In this document: positions 1-11,460 of the stretch, piece after piece
Layout of the letters: the number at the start of each line of letters is the position of its first letter
How positions within the stretch are numbered: position 1 is the stretch's first letter
Translations under genes and position numbers: made by a program
The notes under the pieces: model-generated
Seen by the model: only the letters and a program-made list of their open reading frames with translations
Told to the model about the DNA's origin: nothing
Databases searched by the model: none
NCBI GenBank assembly: GCA_021014945.1
Contig: MU266586.1
Location: 1 to 37,639 of the forward strand
Length of the DNA: 37,639 nucleotides
From: Leucogyrophana mollusca
Taxonomy: Eukaryota; Basidiomycota; Agaricomycetes; Boletales
Direction: 5' to 3'

Positions 1-3000
1 CGACTCTGCGATGGGCCCAGACTCACTGTTCGTGACAGAATCTGTTCCTATCACAGATCTTGAGAACGTATTTCTATCTACAGGTACCACGAACCCGACC
101 ACAGATTCTGGCTCTGTGGTTGACTCTGTGGCTGACAAAGACTCTCTGCATCAGATGTTAAATTCGTATATGCACCGATTAATAAATCCGTATTGTTGGA
201 TTCGTGCCTGTCACACATCCGACTGCGTACAATAAATTCGTTGATGAATCCGAGGGTGACACGTGTCCAGTCACACATTTACAATCTATCCCCGAGTTCT
301 CCCCCCAATCTGTGGCAACCGCGAAAAGGGCTGTGCCTCTGGTGTCACCAAGGATGCCGTTCCTGCGCATCAATGCCTGGTACGTGTTGGACTTGAATTT
401 CGCCAAAACTTTGACGGCGGCTGGACACGCAACAACAGCCTGCAAGGTGGCAAACTAAATCAATGGGCAAGTACAATGTACGAAATGATGTGTTATCACC
501 CTCAGGGCGCCTTCGCGGAGGGCGGTTTCCATGCTTTTCTGGTCTTCGTCAATGATCTTGAATCCCGTCAGGAGTGTCTTCACATTCTCCTAGACAAGGC
601 CAAGAAAGTCATTTCTGTTTCAACAACATCACTGTTGACACCTACCACTTTGAGGGCATCAAACAAGGAGCCAGCATCACTTTCATAAGTGGACAGGCTC
701 TCCATGTTTTGCCGCACAGTTGCCTCGAGCCGTCCTTGAACCTCTGCAAGGAGTGTGTGACCCCGCACCAGTATACCCTTTACAGTGGAGAGAAAATATT
801 TCTCCCCTGTGGTACGGATATATGCCTGCAGAGCTGGAACACCCGTCTGGTAGTACACATTAGATATAGTCACCTGAGATAATACACAACACACCGCATT
901 GATATTGTTAAACACCTGGCACTGTGTGCCCAGAGTAACAAGACCAGAAAGACAGAAGAAGTCGAGGGCGCCTACAACAAAGACAGGTATGGATTCTATC
1001 TCGACAAGGTCTTGGCCCTATGTTATTAATACTTTGAGCTGTCAATAGCCAGGAAAGTGTTGATAAACGGGCTTTACCTCCTGAGTGCTCAGCATTGTTG
1101 CTCTGTACAGACTCTGTACACTCGACCGCACTTCATCCTCACGGACATGCTGAAGCGGGATAGTTGGTTGTAGCACCGGGGAGGTGAAAGTATTTTGTGC
1201 TCACTGCGAAGAACAATTGCATTTTTTCTGCAATCAATCTTAGTGTTGTGAGGTGCTGCTCATGCTAACCGCGGAACCGACAGAAGGAGTGATCAATTCA
1301 CATTATTCTGTGAAGTGGATGTCAGCACGCACCTCTGCAATTGCGAGGTTCATATCCCTTTCGGCTTGTGAACGGAGCATCGGGCTTTTTAATTTGCTGT
1401 TTTTTCTCGTTTTGGCCTCATTGATCTTGCGCCGTGCAACAATCTTGTGTTTTGTGGCTTGCTCCCCTTGCTGCCGATAGAATTGTATCAAATATAAGCA
1501 GGAAACAAGAGAAGATAATGTGGTACTTGCCATCTGAAAATCCTTGAGTGTGTTGGCCTGCTCCTCTGTCAGGTAGGCACGCACATCTTTCTCCAGTACA
1601 TGACGCTGGGAGGAAATAAGTCCATTAAGGATGTGAAATGATCATGAAGGAAGATTATGGCACGCACATCCAGGCCAGTGATGACCACCGTTAAACCACC
1701 GTCTTCAACCTTGTGGTTATCAAAGACAGCAAAACGCTTGATGCTGTGAAAATAAAGTCAATAATTCTCGTCGAGAGCTGTTATTGAATACCAATAACAG
1801 CACCATTTAACCATCCAATCTTTTGTTTCCTAAGATTGGTAGCAAGTTAAAATACTCAGAGGCAGTACGAAAACTATTATTATACCTTTTCATCGACAGC
1901 ACGATCTATACCACAGACTGGCATTGAGAACAATAAGCTAATATCCAAAAGGCGGATGTGCTGTGCCTACCAAGAATCAGGTTGTCCGCTTCCTCTAGAT
2001 AATCATCGGCTCGCTTCGCCCTATTGGACAGAGTCAGCTCCAGGAGAGCTGACCTAGAATGCCCAGACAACGTACCTAACCGCATTCCTGTCACCATATC
2101 CTGGCAGGTCAACCAATATCATACCACTACGTAAAACTTCGAACGGTCCGTAAATTCTAACACTACTGGGGTGAGTAAACAGGGAGCCACTTCTGGGCTG
2201 GGAATACTCACATGTCTACAAGGGACCACAGCTATGAGATGAATATCAGTACAACACGGTTTGATAAGCGAAAAAATACTCACGACAGGCTTGCTTGGAT
2301 CGTGTCTACATCCACTGAGATATCCATCGAGCTGTGCAAGCCCAGTTGAGTCAATGCCTATTAGATTGAGAGGTGGCGTTTACTCACCTCTTGCTCGAGG
2401 CTCTCTGCACTCAGTGCAGTGAAATGCTGCTCTCCGCCGAGTAGCGGTGCCACAACCGGGTCGTCCAGTAGATTGTTCACTGTAAGTTGAATATTGGGGA
2501 TTGGGTCATCGAAGGTAGCCTTGTGACTGTATAAACCGATGGTAAAGAAGAAAGGACAGTTTCGTAATCAGTCCGTCACGCACTGTGGGTACACCTGTGT
2601 CATTACACATATTTGAGCTCAGAACCGTCCCTGGTGAAAGTGGAACGTACGCTCAGAAGCGCTGCCTCGGCTTCGACTGAGGGGGATGTGTCTGGGGCCT
2701 CGAAGAGGTCTTCAAAGTCGTCTTCATCTGGGTTACTAGGGTAAATTTAGTTAGAGCAGAATGGATCGTGCTGAGTGCCAAACATACATATCGTTGAGCA
2801 GGAGGGTCAATGTCTGGGCACTGGCTCATCAGTTTGTCCACCGAGACTCGAAAAATTGTACGAACCTTTTCCCACTGCTGCTTGGAGACATACGATATAA
2901 CAGCCCTGTACTCATTCTCTCCCTCGTAGATAACTTCCGTCGGGAAAGTAGTACATGCCCTTCTATAATCCATAATATAGTTAGCCAGTTGTGCGTAGAT

Positions 3001-3378
3001 GCTAACTTGACGACTCCGTGAAATGAATCTTACCCCTGTAGTCACAGATACGTAAGTTGTCCGCTATGGTCTGGAGGACAAGTGGCTTACCACTGAGCTT
3101 GTAGACAACACCGGTGCTTGAAGTATCGCATTCATAACGGTGCTTTTACCTGACCCCGCACGTCCGACAACTGCAGTCTTCCGCGACCGCGGTCGCCAGC
3201 TGGCGAGGGCGCTTGCCTCTGTCGCGAGGTCCCGGTGGCCTATGCGTCGCAGGTTCCGCGCCCATTGGTCCATGCTGTCACTGATATACACGAGTATGTC
3301 CGCGTCTTGCTCATATTCTGCATCATCAGGCTCTGGGTACTGGAGGTCGATATCGATATCGTCGTCGTTCATGGCCAT
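1..3378 (-). CDS. SLIP-GC-like P-loop GTPase (dynamin-type nuclear GTPase family), 3' partial
   Basis: The start ATG is at 3378-3376. Exons with closing phases are 3378-3091, 3035-3034, 2962-2866, 2813-2788, 2735-2651, 2594-2584, 2526-2388, 2331-2284, 2231-2212, 2165-2076, 2020-1971 and 1905-1886. Walker A GRAGSGKS lies at residues 72-79. It is followed by the family-typical RACTTFPTEVIY (from residue 98) and WEKTLTLLLND, then the G3 motif DLPG at residues 258-261, after YGPFEVLRSG. Downstream, TVVITGLD (about 1680-1700) sits where the family has its G4-like TKxD. Charged helical stretches follow at about 1303-1600 and 580-915, and SNTYQALMRRNG (about 395-360) matches the conserved C-terminal TYxAxLRRxG segment. 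By family these are GTP-binding, dynamin-like proteins of unknown fungal function, named after the animal nuclear GTPase SLIP-GC. The exons below 1886 and the stop are not resolved and may run past the window edge. The gene is divergent from the kinase at 5100. Confidence 0.82.
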
Positions 3379-5099
3379 GGTGTCGAAGAGGCAAAGTTGA
3401 AGATTGTAGTGCGTGTCGCGATTGTGGTGCGAAAAACGCGTTCACTGCAGGCAGAGGTTAAGATCAGATAGAAGTTGCTGACCCTCCGGCTCGCGCTTCT
3501 CGGATCGCATTTGGACTTCCCTTTTTGACTTGTCCTGACTCGCGTTGAGTGGGCGTATGTGGTCGACACACATCTCTTAGGCGATCAGCGCGTCGGTGTA
3601 CTGTAAGGACAAAGCAAGTTACCGACTACTGCTGCGAGCCCGGAATGAACAAAGGTATGGCTGATTGGAGTTTAGCTGATTGAACCGCACATGATTTGAG
3701 AAATAAAATAAAGTACAGTGCTGGTCACTAGGTCGTCCTCATTGGACGACTCGAAGAGGCGCGCTCGAGGTCCTCGGCTTGTTGGCCCGCCGGTTCGTCG
3801 TTCATAGAGATCTTGGAAGAGGCGACTCACTGGTTGGTAGCGGGTGTCGGCTTGTCGGCACCTCGGCCTTGCTTTCGCACGCTCACTCAATTTGGCAAGA
3901 AGACTTGGTAAACGTGTCGCATCCCGCCGCATTCTCCACCGTTCATCACCATCGTTCAGACGCAATGACCTACCTCCAAGACCTAGTGGAGGGGAAAATA
4001 GTCAGACTTATGCTTTCCTGGAGCTAGTAATCCGAGCTGACGAGTTCCCATTTGAAAGGACTTCCATGGACAGAAAATAGCCGACACCATCACCCGTGTC
4101 GTCCTCATCGCTAGCAGCGTACGTTCTGCAGCATTTTAGGATGCTGAGTCTATTATTTGATGCTGACTTATGCTCTTCGCTCAGGTCATTGCATTCATTC
4201 TCGGTTTCGCGATGCGATCGCTCAGCGTCACATTCACCATCTTCGGAGTCTCCACGTTGGCGGTTTGTCTCGTGAGTTTTCCCCGAGACGAAGTCTCACG
4301 TATACTCACCTCTGTCCCCAATTTGAAGCTCGTTCTACCACCCTGGCCCATATATAATCAGCACCCTGTGAAATGGCTTCCTGTGCAAGAAGATAGCAGT
4401 AGCAAGCAGACGCACTGATAGCAAGAATGCGCATCGTTCTGATACCCCCTGATTCTTTTTGAGCAGCTGTGCACTGCCAAAGCTCCAGGTTGGGCAATAC
4501 CAAGGCGCACAGTCATTCGTTCCCTTGCGCCCTCCTCGAGCTCGGATATTTATACCTACGGGTCCGGAATCGGCATGCCATTCCGAGTCGCTCTCGACAG
4601 CCTGAGAGCAGGCTTACAACGCTAGTTTGAATTGAGTAAGTTTGTTATTATGATCCCCCTTGATTGTGTCATGGGATGGTGTTGCCGTATGGAGAGCGCT
4701 GTGAACTTTTTGATCACGGCGGTCCGTTGGCATCGATACACGCTTTGTAAATATGTGAATAAACTCTCGCTCTTGAGGTAGGTTCCACTCCACTGCGTAT
4801 GCGGTTAGCGGACAGTGAGAAGGCGTAGTGCAAGTGCGGAGCGGTGCTGGCTGAGGTCCCACAATACATTAGTCTGTATCATTATGCATCGACTAGCTGA
4901 GTAGCTACCACCTAAGGAGATTGGTACATGGCATAGCGCTCAGGTCGAAAAGGAATCAGGATTGGTAAATGTCGATGCGGAGGCCTGTATGAATCCCGTT
5001 GGACCATTAGACGCCGACACCGCCGCGTGAATTCTGAGGTACCGGTGCATTTTGAAGTCTTGAAAAAGCGCACAAACGTCGACGGATTGTTGGACGACG
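3379..5099. other. Divergent intergenic region; possible small minus-strand exons
   Basis: This 1.7-kb stretch separates the GTPase start (minus) from the kinase start (plus), so it should hold both promoters. Minus-strand open pieces exist. One at 3965-3672 is charged (begins MRLNDGDERW) and contains a GTGAGT donor at about 3830. One at about 4503-4306 ends in a GTGAGT donor. One open frame with no ATG runs from about 4280 to 4020 and is rich in Asp, Glu and Ser. They could form a small spliced gene or upstream exons of the GTPase gene, but I recognise no domain and could not close a single reading frame across them. No confident gene is called. Confidence 0.3.
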
Positions 5100-8000
5100 A
5101 TGGCCGCATTTTATCCAGCGTCGCTGGCAGCACCTCTTAACGGAGTCCCTGAGGAGATTGCAACGGGGAATATTACGCCGTCGCATGGAGGAATGGTTGG
5201 GGGATATGAGTTTGACATGCCCATCATACAAGGACCGTCGGCTGCTCAGCCACAACAGCCTCTCTCCTCTCCCCCACCACCAACAACAGTATCAGCCGCG
5301 ACAAATTATACGCCAACGACAGATACGACTGTGACAGAGACGAAGGCCACGGCGAGCCCTCTCCCAAGAGCACTCTCCACTCAGAGACCCCGCCCAGTGT
5401 CAATGCCTCCCCAGGCCTACAACCCGTCTCCTCAAACAAGCTCGTCGGATCGTGACAGGCAGCATGTACCTGCAGAACAGCGCCATAGGTCCCACAGGGA
5501 GGGTTCATCGAGCAAGCAAGGTCGTAGCTCAAACAGGATACTCGGTGACTATACCCTCACCAAAACTCTGGGTGCTGGCAGCATGGGTAAAGTAAAGCTT
5601 GCCATACACAACGTCACCGATGAGAAAGTACGCAACTCCTTCATTACAGTCTTCATATCACTCAACAGGTCTCGTCACAGCTCGCAGTTAAAATTCTCCC
5701 TCGCGTTCACCCTTCTACTACCCAGCCAAACGGCTCTAATGCGACCCCAGAGGCGATCGCAAAGCAGGCATCGAAAGACGCCTCAAAAGAGATCCGTACC
5801 CTTCGTGAGGCGGCGCTCTCTATGCTCCTTCATCATCCATATATCTGTGGTATGCGTGAGATGATCGTGCATCAGCATCACTACTATATGGTGTTCGAGT
5901 ACGTCAACGGTGGCCAGATGCTCGACTATATCATCAGCCACGGTCGACTACGCGAACGCGTCGCACGCAAGTTCGCTCGTCAGATAGGAAGCGCTCTCGA
6001 TTACTGCCACCGGAATAATGTCGTTCACCGGGGTCCGTTTTTTGATCCATGTCTCAGTTCTCTCCCTCTAATTCATCCCGCGTAGATCTGAAGATTGAGA
6101 ACATTCTCATCTCAGAAACCGGGAACATCAAGATAATCGATTTTGGTCTTTCGAATTTGTTCAATCCCGCTGATCATCTGTCGACTTTCTGTGGTTCACT
6201 CTATTTTGCGGCACCGGAGCTCCTCAATGCAAAAGTATACACCGGCCCCGAGGTTGACGTATGGAGTTTCGGGGTTGTACTCTACGTACTCGTGTGTGGC
6301 AAGGTCCCCTTTGATGACCAAAGCATGCCGGCGCTACACGCCAAAATCAAGCGTGGGTTGGTGGAGTATCCAGTATGGCTGAGCGCAGGTGCGTAGCTGC
6401 ATCATGACGTCTCAGGCGCTTACTAACATTCCCTATGAAGAATGCAAACATCTGCTTTCGCGCATGCTCGTCACGAACCCAGCCGCACGCGCTACGCTCA
6501 CAGAGGTTCTCGAACACCCATGGATGGTCCGCGGCTTCAGCGGACCTCCAGACTCGCATCTCGTTCACCGAGAGCCGCTCCGCTCGGACGAGCTTGATCG
6601 GCAAGTGATCCGAGGGATGAAGGGCTTTGAATTCGGAACCGAAGATGAAATCGAACGTAAGCTTGTCCAAGTGCTCGAGTCTGATTCGTATCTGCGTGCA
6701 GTCCAAGCCTGGGACCGGAAGAAACATGGGCGCAATGGGAGTGGTCGGTGGGCCGAGTCGTTTTCCAACTCATCCCTCGCTATTTCCTTTGACGGATCAG
6801 GCTCCAACCTCCATCACAAGGATTCGTCACCCCTGACGCCCTCCAAGAAATCGAAGCGCTTCTCCGGGTTCGATTTCTACCGCCGAAAGTTATTCTCGCC
6901 GTCTACGTCTCCCAATACCACGCCCTCCCATTCCCCTCCGACCTCACAGTCCCATTTGTCCGTCGGTGATGGCTTCCGTGAACCAACAGACCCAACTCTG
7001 GGCTTCCACCCGCTTATATCCATGTACTACCTCGCTCGTGAGAAGCTCGAGCGCGAACGGGTTTACGGTCCAGGCCACTTTGCATCCTCCCAGCTCTCCA
7101 TCGCGTCCAATGCTCCCCCAACTGCGGCCGCCGTTGACGAAGCCACTGCGCCTCCTCCATACGCGACCAAGGTGCTATCGCAGCCCGCGCCGGTCAAGAA
7201 GGAGCAGCAGGCCTTACCGTCGCCCGCGTCTGCTAAAGCAGACTACAGCATGCCCCTTCCGCGGCTGCCCGCACCCGAGACATCCCATTACTCTGGGATG
7301 TCGTACGACGCGACCCCTGCCGCAGCGTCGCCGACCGCTACTACATTCCATGGCCAGCCCCGTGCACGCGATGCGGGCTTGCCGTCGCCAGCCGCTGTCG
7401 CCAAGAGGCCGGATCTTCCTGCAAGTGGTCCACCCACTGCGCCTCTTGCGCCTGTGAATACTCAGGCGGCGGCGGCGCTCCCGCGTGCACCACCCGCGTC
7501 GACACATCGTCGTAGTCACAGCATGAGCCAGCGGCCCACCGTGCTCCGTGGTCTGGGAGGGATGTTCAGTGGAGGCACGGAAGAACCCGTCCAGGAGCAC
7601 AACGAGGAAGCGCAAGCCCAGGCACCACACACGGCTGGTCCGGAGGTGGGGACGTTCTCGGATAAGGAGAAGTTGATTGGGGAAGATGGGGAGAGGCATG
7701 AGGGTGCTTTCTCGGCTGGAGCGACGCTCGTGAGGAAGTTTGGGACGCTGTTGGCTGGTGGGAGGGGCGACGATAGCAAGAGAGGCCATTCGAGTGCCGG
7801 TAGGCGGTCGACCATCTTGGGCACGCCTCGTCAGTCGGTGGAACGGGAAGGCGAGAAGGCTTCAACTGGTGGCGGGGACATTATGAATGGGGCAGAGGGT
7901 GCAGAAGCGGTGGTGGATGAGAAGAAGGGTGATCTTGACACGCGTCGTGCAAGCACTATTCCGTCACCTGCGATCTCTGCGAGCCAGAGTCAGCCAATGT

Positions 8001-9212
8001 CGAATGTGCACCGCCGGGCAGCAACGATTCTCGACCCACAAGGCCGTGCGATACGCCACGAACGGCGGAGTAGTACCGGGGGGGCGTTGCTCCCCAGCTT
8101 TGGGGGCACTATTGGACGGCACCGTCGCCCATCGACTGGGTATGGGACCAGTAGCGGACGTCCGACTGGCGCCAGTGGCTTCGGACGTACGGAGGAGGTG
8201 GAGGAGACGGTGGAGCAAGATAATGCCACACCTGGTCATGAGGAAACTTTCAAAGACCACCAGGACGCACATCAGGCCGACAAGGACTTTAAGCCCGTGC
8301 ACTTAAAGGGGCTGTTTAGGTAAGTCTGAATTAGCTCGCAGGTGTGTATGTATTGATGTTCTTTCAGCGTTGCGACGACATCGACGAAACCACCATCGGT
8401 GCTGAAGGGCGACATAAGGCGTGTCTTGGATCGGATGCAAGTGCAGTATCGCGAGACGAAGGGCGGCTTTGAGTGCATCCATATACCATCCATCGACTTG
8501 TCGTCTGTGCCGGAAACAGTTCAACCACGCCCCAGCCAACACCGTAGGAAAAGCTCAATAGGGTCCAACGAAACCGGCGTGACGCCTCGGTCACTAGTCA
8601 AGAAAGCCTCTAAGCTGTCATTCGGCGTCAAGTCAAAGGACCGCGAGCGCGAGAGCATCAAGGAGAAAGACCAGGAGCAAGGTCAACCTGATAGAGATCT
8701 CCCTTATCGGCCGTCTGTTGGCACTGCCCTCAGTGCGACGCCGAGCAGTGGTTCGTCCTCGTTCTTCAACGTATCGTCAAACACGCACACTATCCTTGCA
8801 GAAGGCGCACGGCAACCTGATTCTAACGGTGTCAGACCTGAGACACCACAAGAAGAAAATACCACTCGATCGCATTCCCCTGCAAAAAGCAAGGTGCTGC
8901 CTCCTATACCACGCGACTTCGCCTCCACGCCGCAGCCGCAGTCGTCTCGCCCTATGCCCTTCCCCACCGGAGAAGTAGATCGTGAGGTGTTTGAGACAAT
9001 GGGCGCAAACTCGCTGTCTGTGCGGTTTGAGATCAACATTATTAAAGTGAGTACATTGTTCTTGATTCCTTCACAGCGGGTGTCGACTGACACTGGCTTT
9101 TACCCAGGTGCCTTGGCTACCCCTTCACGGAATACAGTTTCGGAGAGCTGGTGGAGACGGCTGGCAATACCAAATGCTCGCGCGGCGGGTGTTGACCGAA
9201 CTGAAGCTATAA
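5100..9212 (+). CDS. kin1: Kin1/MARK-family serine/threonine kinase with C-terminal KA1 domain
   Basis: Six exons: 5100-5627, 5669-6032, 6086-6388, 6441-8319, 8368-9046 and 9108-9212 (TAA 9210-9212). The 3858 nt give 1285 aa. The kinase domain covers about residues 149-426: glycine loop [13 protein letters not shown]-type lysine K184 in AVKIL, catalytic HRD at 296-298 followed by LKIEN, DFG at 316-318, APE at 340-342, and HPW near the domain end. A Ser/Pro/Ala-rich, probably disordered linker of about 750 residues follows. The last 35 residues ([17 protein letters not shown]) match the conserved end of a KA1 domain, which in Kin1/MARK kinases binds acidic phospholipids and autoinhibits the kinase. 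In yeasts Kin1 acts at the plasma membrane in polarity, cell-wall and septum control; that role is inferred here. Introns are 41-60 nt, one with a perfect TACTAAC at 6421. The first ATG in frame was chosen as the start. The gene is convergent with the MYND gene. Confidence 0.93.
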
Positions 9213-9748
9213 CCCATTGCCTTATTTTCCTCTCTCATGGTTTAACGTCGAATTCTTGCCATCTTTTGTGACATATCTTTTTCTTATGGTCTCAGTGCCC
9301 TTCTTTCAGTCTCCCGGTTTTCTTCTCTCTTCACGGCTTAGACACGTCACATCGTTTATCTGGTGTTCGTTCATATGCTGCTGCCAATTACTTATTCTTC
9401 CGCTCACTAGCTTTCCACCATGTGTATCAATGCTTATTCATGAGGACGACAATAATATCAGGTGCAAGTTCAGCCGTTACAACCTATTGTAGAAGTGGTA
9501 TGGGTGATAACCTGGGCAAAAACTAACGTTGCGAACATCCATGTCATCAATTCACTCATATTATCGCAATGGCGCGCTTCTCGCGCTGGTCAGGTTAGAA
9601 AGTGTCTAAGAAGTCATCAGATATCAGCTACATATGGCAGTTGGAGTTGGTCGGTGTGTACAGGTAAACTCGCAAACAGCACGATGCACTGAGAATCGGC
9701 ACACAACGTCCACCGCTTTCTGTCCGCTACTATACAATGACTGTGCCT
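9213..9748. other. Convergent 3'-UTR/terminator region
   Basis: About 535 nt lie between the kinase stop (9212, plus) and the MYND-gene stop (9749, minus). The left part is T-rich on the plus strand, as expected for a kinase 3' UTR. The last 50-80 nt next to the MYND stop reappear, diverged, beside the duplicated MYND fragment at about 29715-29800. No gene is seen. Confidence 0.5.
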
Positions 9749-11373
9749 CTATTTCATACTATTCATCAGCCGCGGACCCATTGTCGCGACACTCTTTTGT
9801 ATCCTTTCCATGAACGTCACCCCGGGAGGCGCATTACCCTCAGTCCGCTTCAGTCTCTCCTCCGCATCGACCCCATACTCATCCGATATCTGCTTCAAAA
9901 TGATCTCCCTACTCAGCCCGGGGGACCCAGCCATGCCTTTGATCAAATACTGCACCATCGGCCCTATGGCCATGTGCTCCTGGCTCGACATCACTTCTGC
10001 GCGGAAGAACCTGAACATCATCTTCGCCGAGGGGTCGTCGATGACGAAGCGGACCGCCGCACGGGCCGGGGTGAAGAGGAAGTAGTCGGCGGGTTTGTCG
10101 GCTTCGAGCATGGACACTTGAAGCTGCAGCGCGGCCGAACGAGGGAACTGTGATTTCCCGAAGCCGAGCGTGGTGATGTCTTTACCTTGGGCGTCGAAGT
10201 GATTCAGCTCGTCACGAGCAAAGTCGGGGAGGCTGGGAGTGGCCCATGTACTGTCTTCGGCCGTGCCTGGAAGACGCTTTGACACTTTCTGCTTCCCGCA
10301 GTTTCGCTTGTGCCGCCCCCAGTCCGCTCGCTGACATGCCCTAGAGACACCGTGGGTCAAAAGTATTCGAGTGGATGGACCAAGAAGGCTACACACTGCG
10401 AGCAATAATGCAGACTAAAGTCCAATTTCTTCTTGCAGGCGCTGCAAACCATGAAGCGCGTTTCGGAGCCCAGCTCATCCGCGCTTTTCTCGCAATTCTC
10501 GCAGCGGATTATCGGTGTCTCGCGGACGCTTTGCGTGACTTCCGCGAGCGCGTTTGCAAACCCTTTGTCTTCCATGAGTTTCATGATGGGGTCGACGCTC
10601 TTGGCACCGTTTACGACGTCGTGGTTGGTGGATCTGGACACGTATAATATGAACATGCCTGGACGAACGGACGAGCGGGTGAGCTGGTGCGTGTACGGCT
10701 GAGCCAGGCAGTCTGGTCACTTACAGATGAACTCGTTCCTACCGAGTGTGAGCAGTTCGTAAACGAATTCAGCATCGCTCGATAATGGCTTGGCCTCATC
10801 GTCTACCGCGCGTTCCCACCACTCACTCGGCAGACCAAACGGGACGCCCTCCTTGGCAGACTTCTTCGTGGCCCCGAAGAGTTCAAGGAGCCGAAGAAAC
10901 CCGTTTCCCCTCCCCTTCGTCATGCTAGCGACAGTGAGCTCGGGACAACAAGCGCGCCCGTCTTCGCCCAAAAAACTGTGGCTGCACGCTTCCTGCAAGC
11001 CGTTCAATATGTGCTTCTGGCGGTCGGGCTCCTCCAGGAGAAGCCATATCGTGTCGAAGCCCCCTTTCGCGCGGAACGACGTGAAGAACGTGTGCACGTG
11101 TCCCTGCCGCTCGACGACGGCGCTCCGCGCGTACGTGAGATGGCCTTCCTTCGCAGCGGCGGGGAGGCCCTCGAGGCGCATCCCCTGCTTCTTCGCCACT
11201 AGAAGCACACTGGATTTTTCGAGATCGGGGGAGTTGATGCATCGCTCCCAGTCTTTGTCCCATTGGACGGGATCTGGCGTGATGGGGCTGATGCTGAACT
11301 TTTTGGCGTATGTGGAGTAGCGTTGGACGCCTTCGGACGGGGTGGCAGTCGAAGTGAGATCAGGAGACGCCAT
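9749..11373 (-). CDS. MYND-type zinc-finger protein
   Basis: Three exons on the minus strand: 11373-10725, 10658-10397 and 10340-9749 (stop TAG at 9751-9749). The 1503 nt give exactly 500 aa. The MYND finger is complete only after splicing: C269-x2-C272, C288-x2-C291, C302-x3-C306 (YCSQACQ), H314-x3-C318 (DWGRHKRNC). The second intron cuts between YCSQ and ACQ. By family, MYND fingers bind proline-rich peptides in partner proteins. There is no SET domain, so a methyltransferase role is not supported. The roughly 268 residues before the finger and 180 after it carry no domain I recognise. The last 115 codons plus 3' flank occur again as a broken copy at about 29380-29800. The first upstream ATG (11373-11371) gives MASPDLTSTA. 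Confidence 0.9.
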
Positions 11374-11460
11374 TATGATGGCGAAGGGATGGGCTGGCGG
11401 GAGGGAGGATTCTATGCTACATAGATCTTATCATGATGTGTATGTAATATTTCGAAATAA

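Noticed and set aside
7214..7789. 191-codon Arg-rich minus-strand frame
   Set aside because: It is a shadow of the kinase linker exon, which closes in phase with the kinase and KA1 domains on the plus strand.
10790..11320. 176-codon plus-strand frame
   Set aside because: It is the antisense of the first exon of the MYND-finger gene; the minus-strand exon splices into an intact zinc finger.
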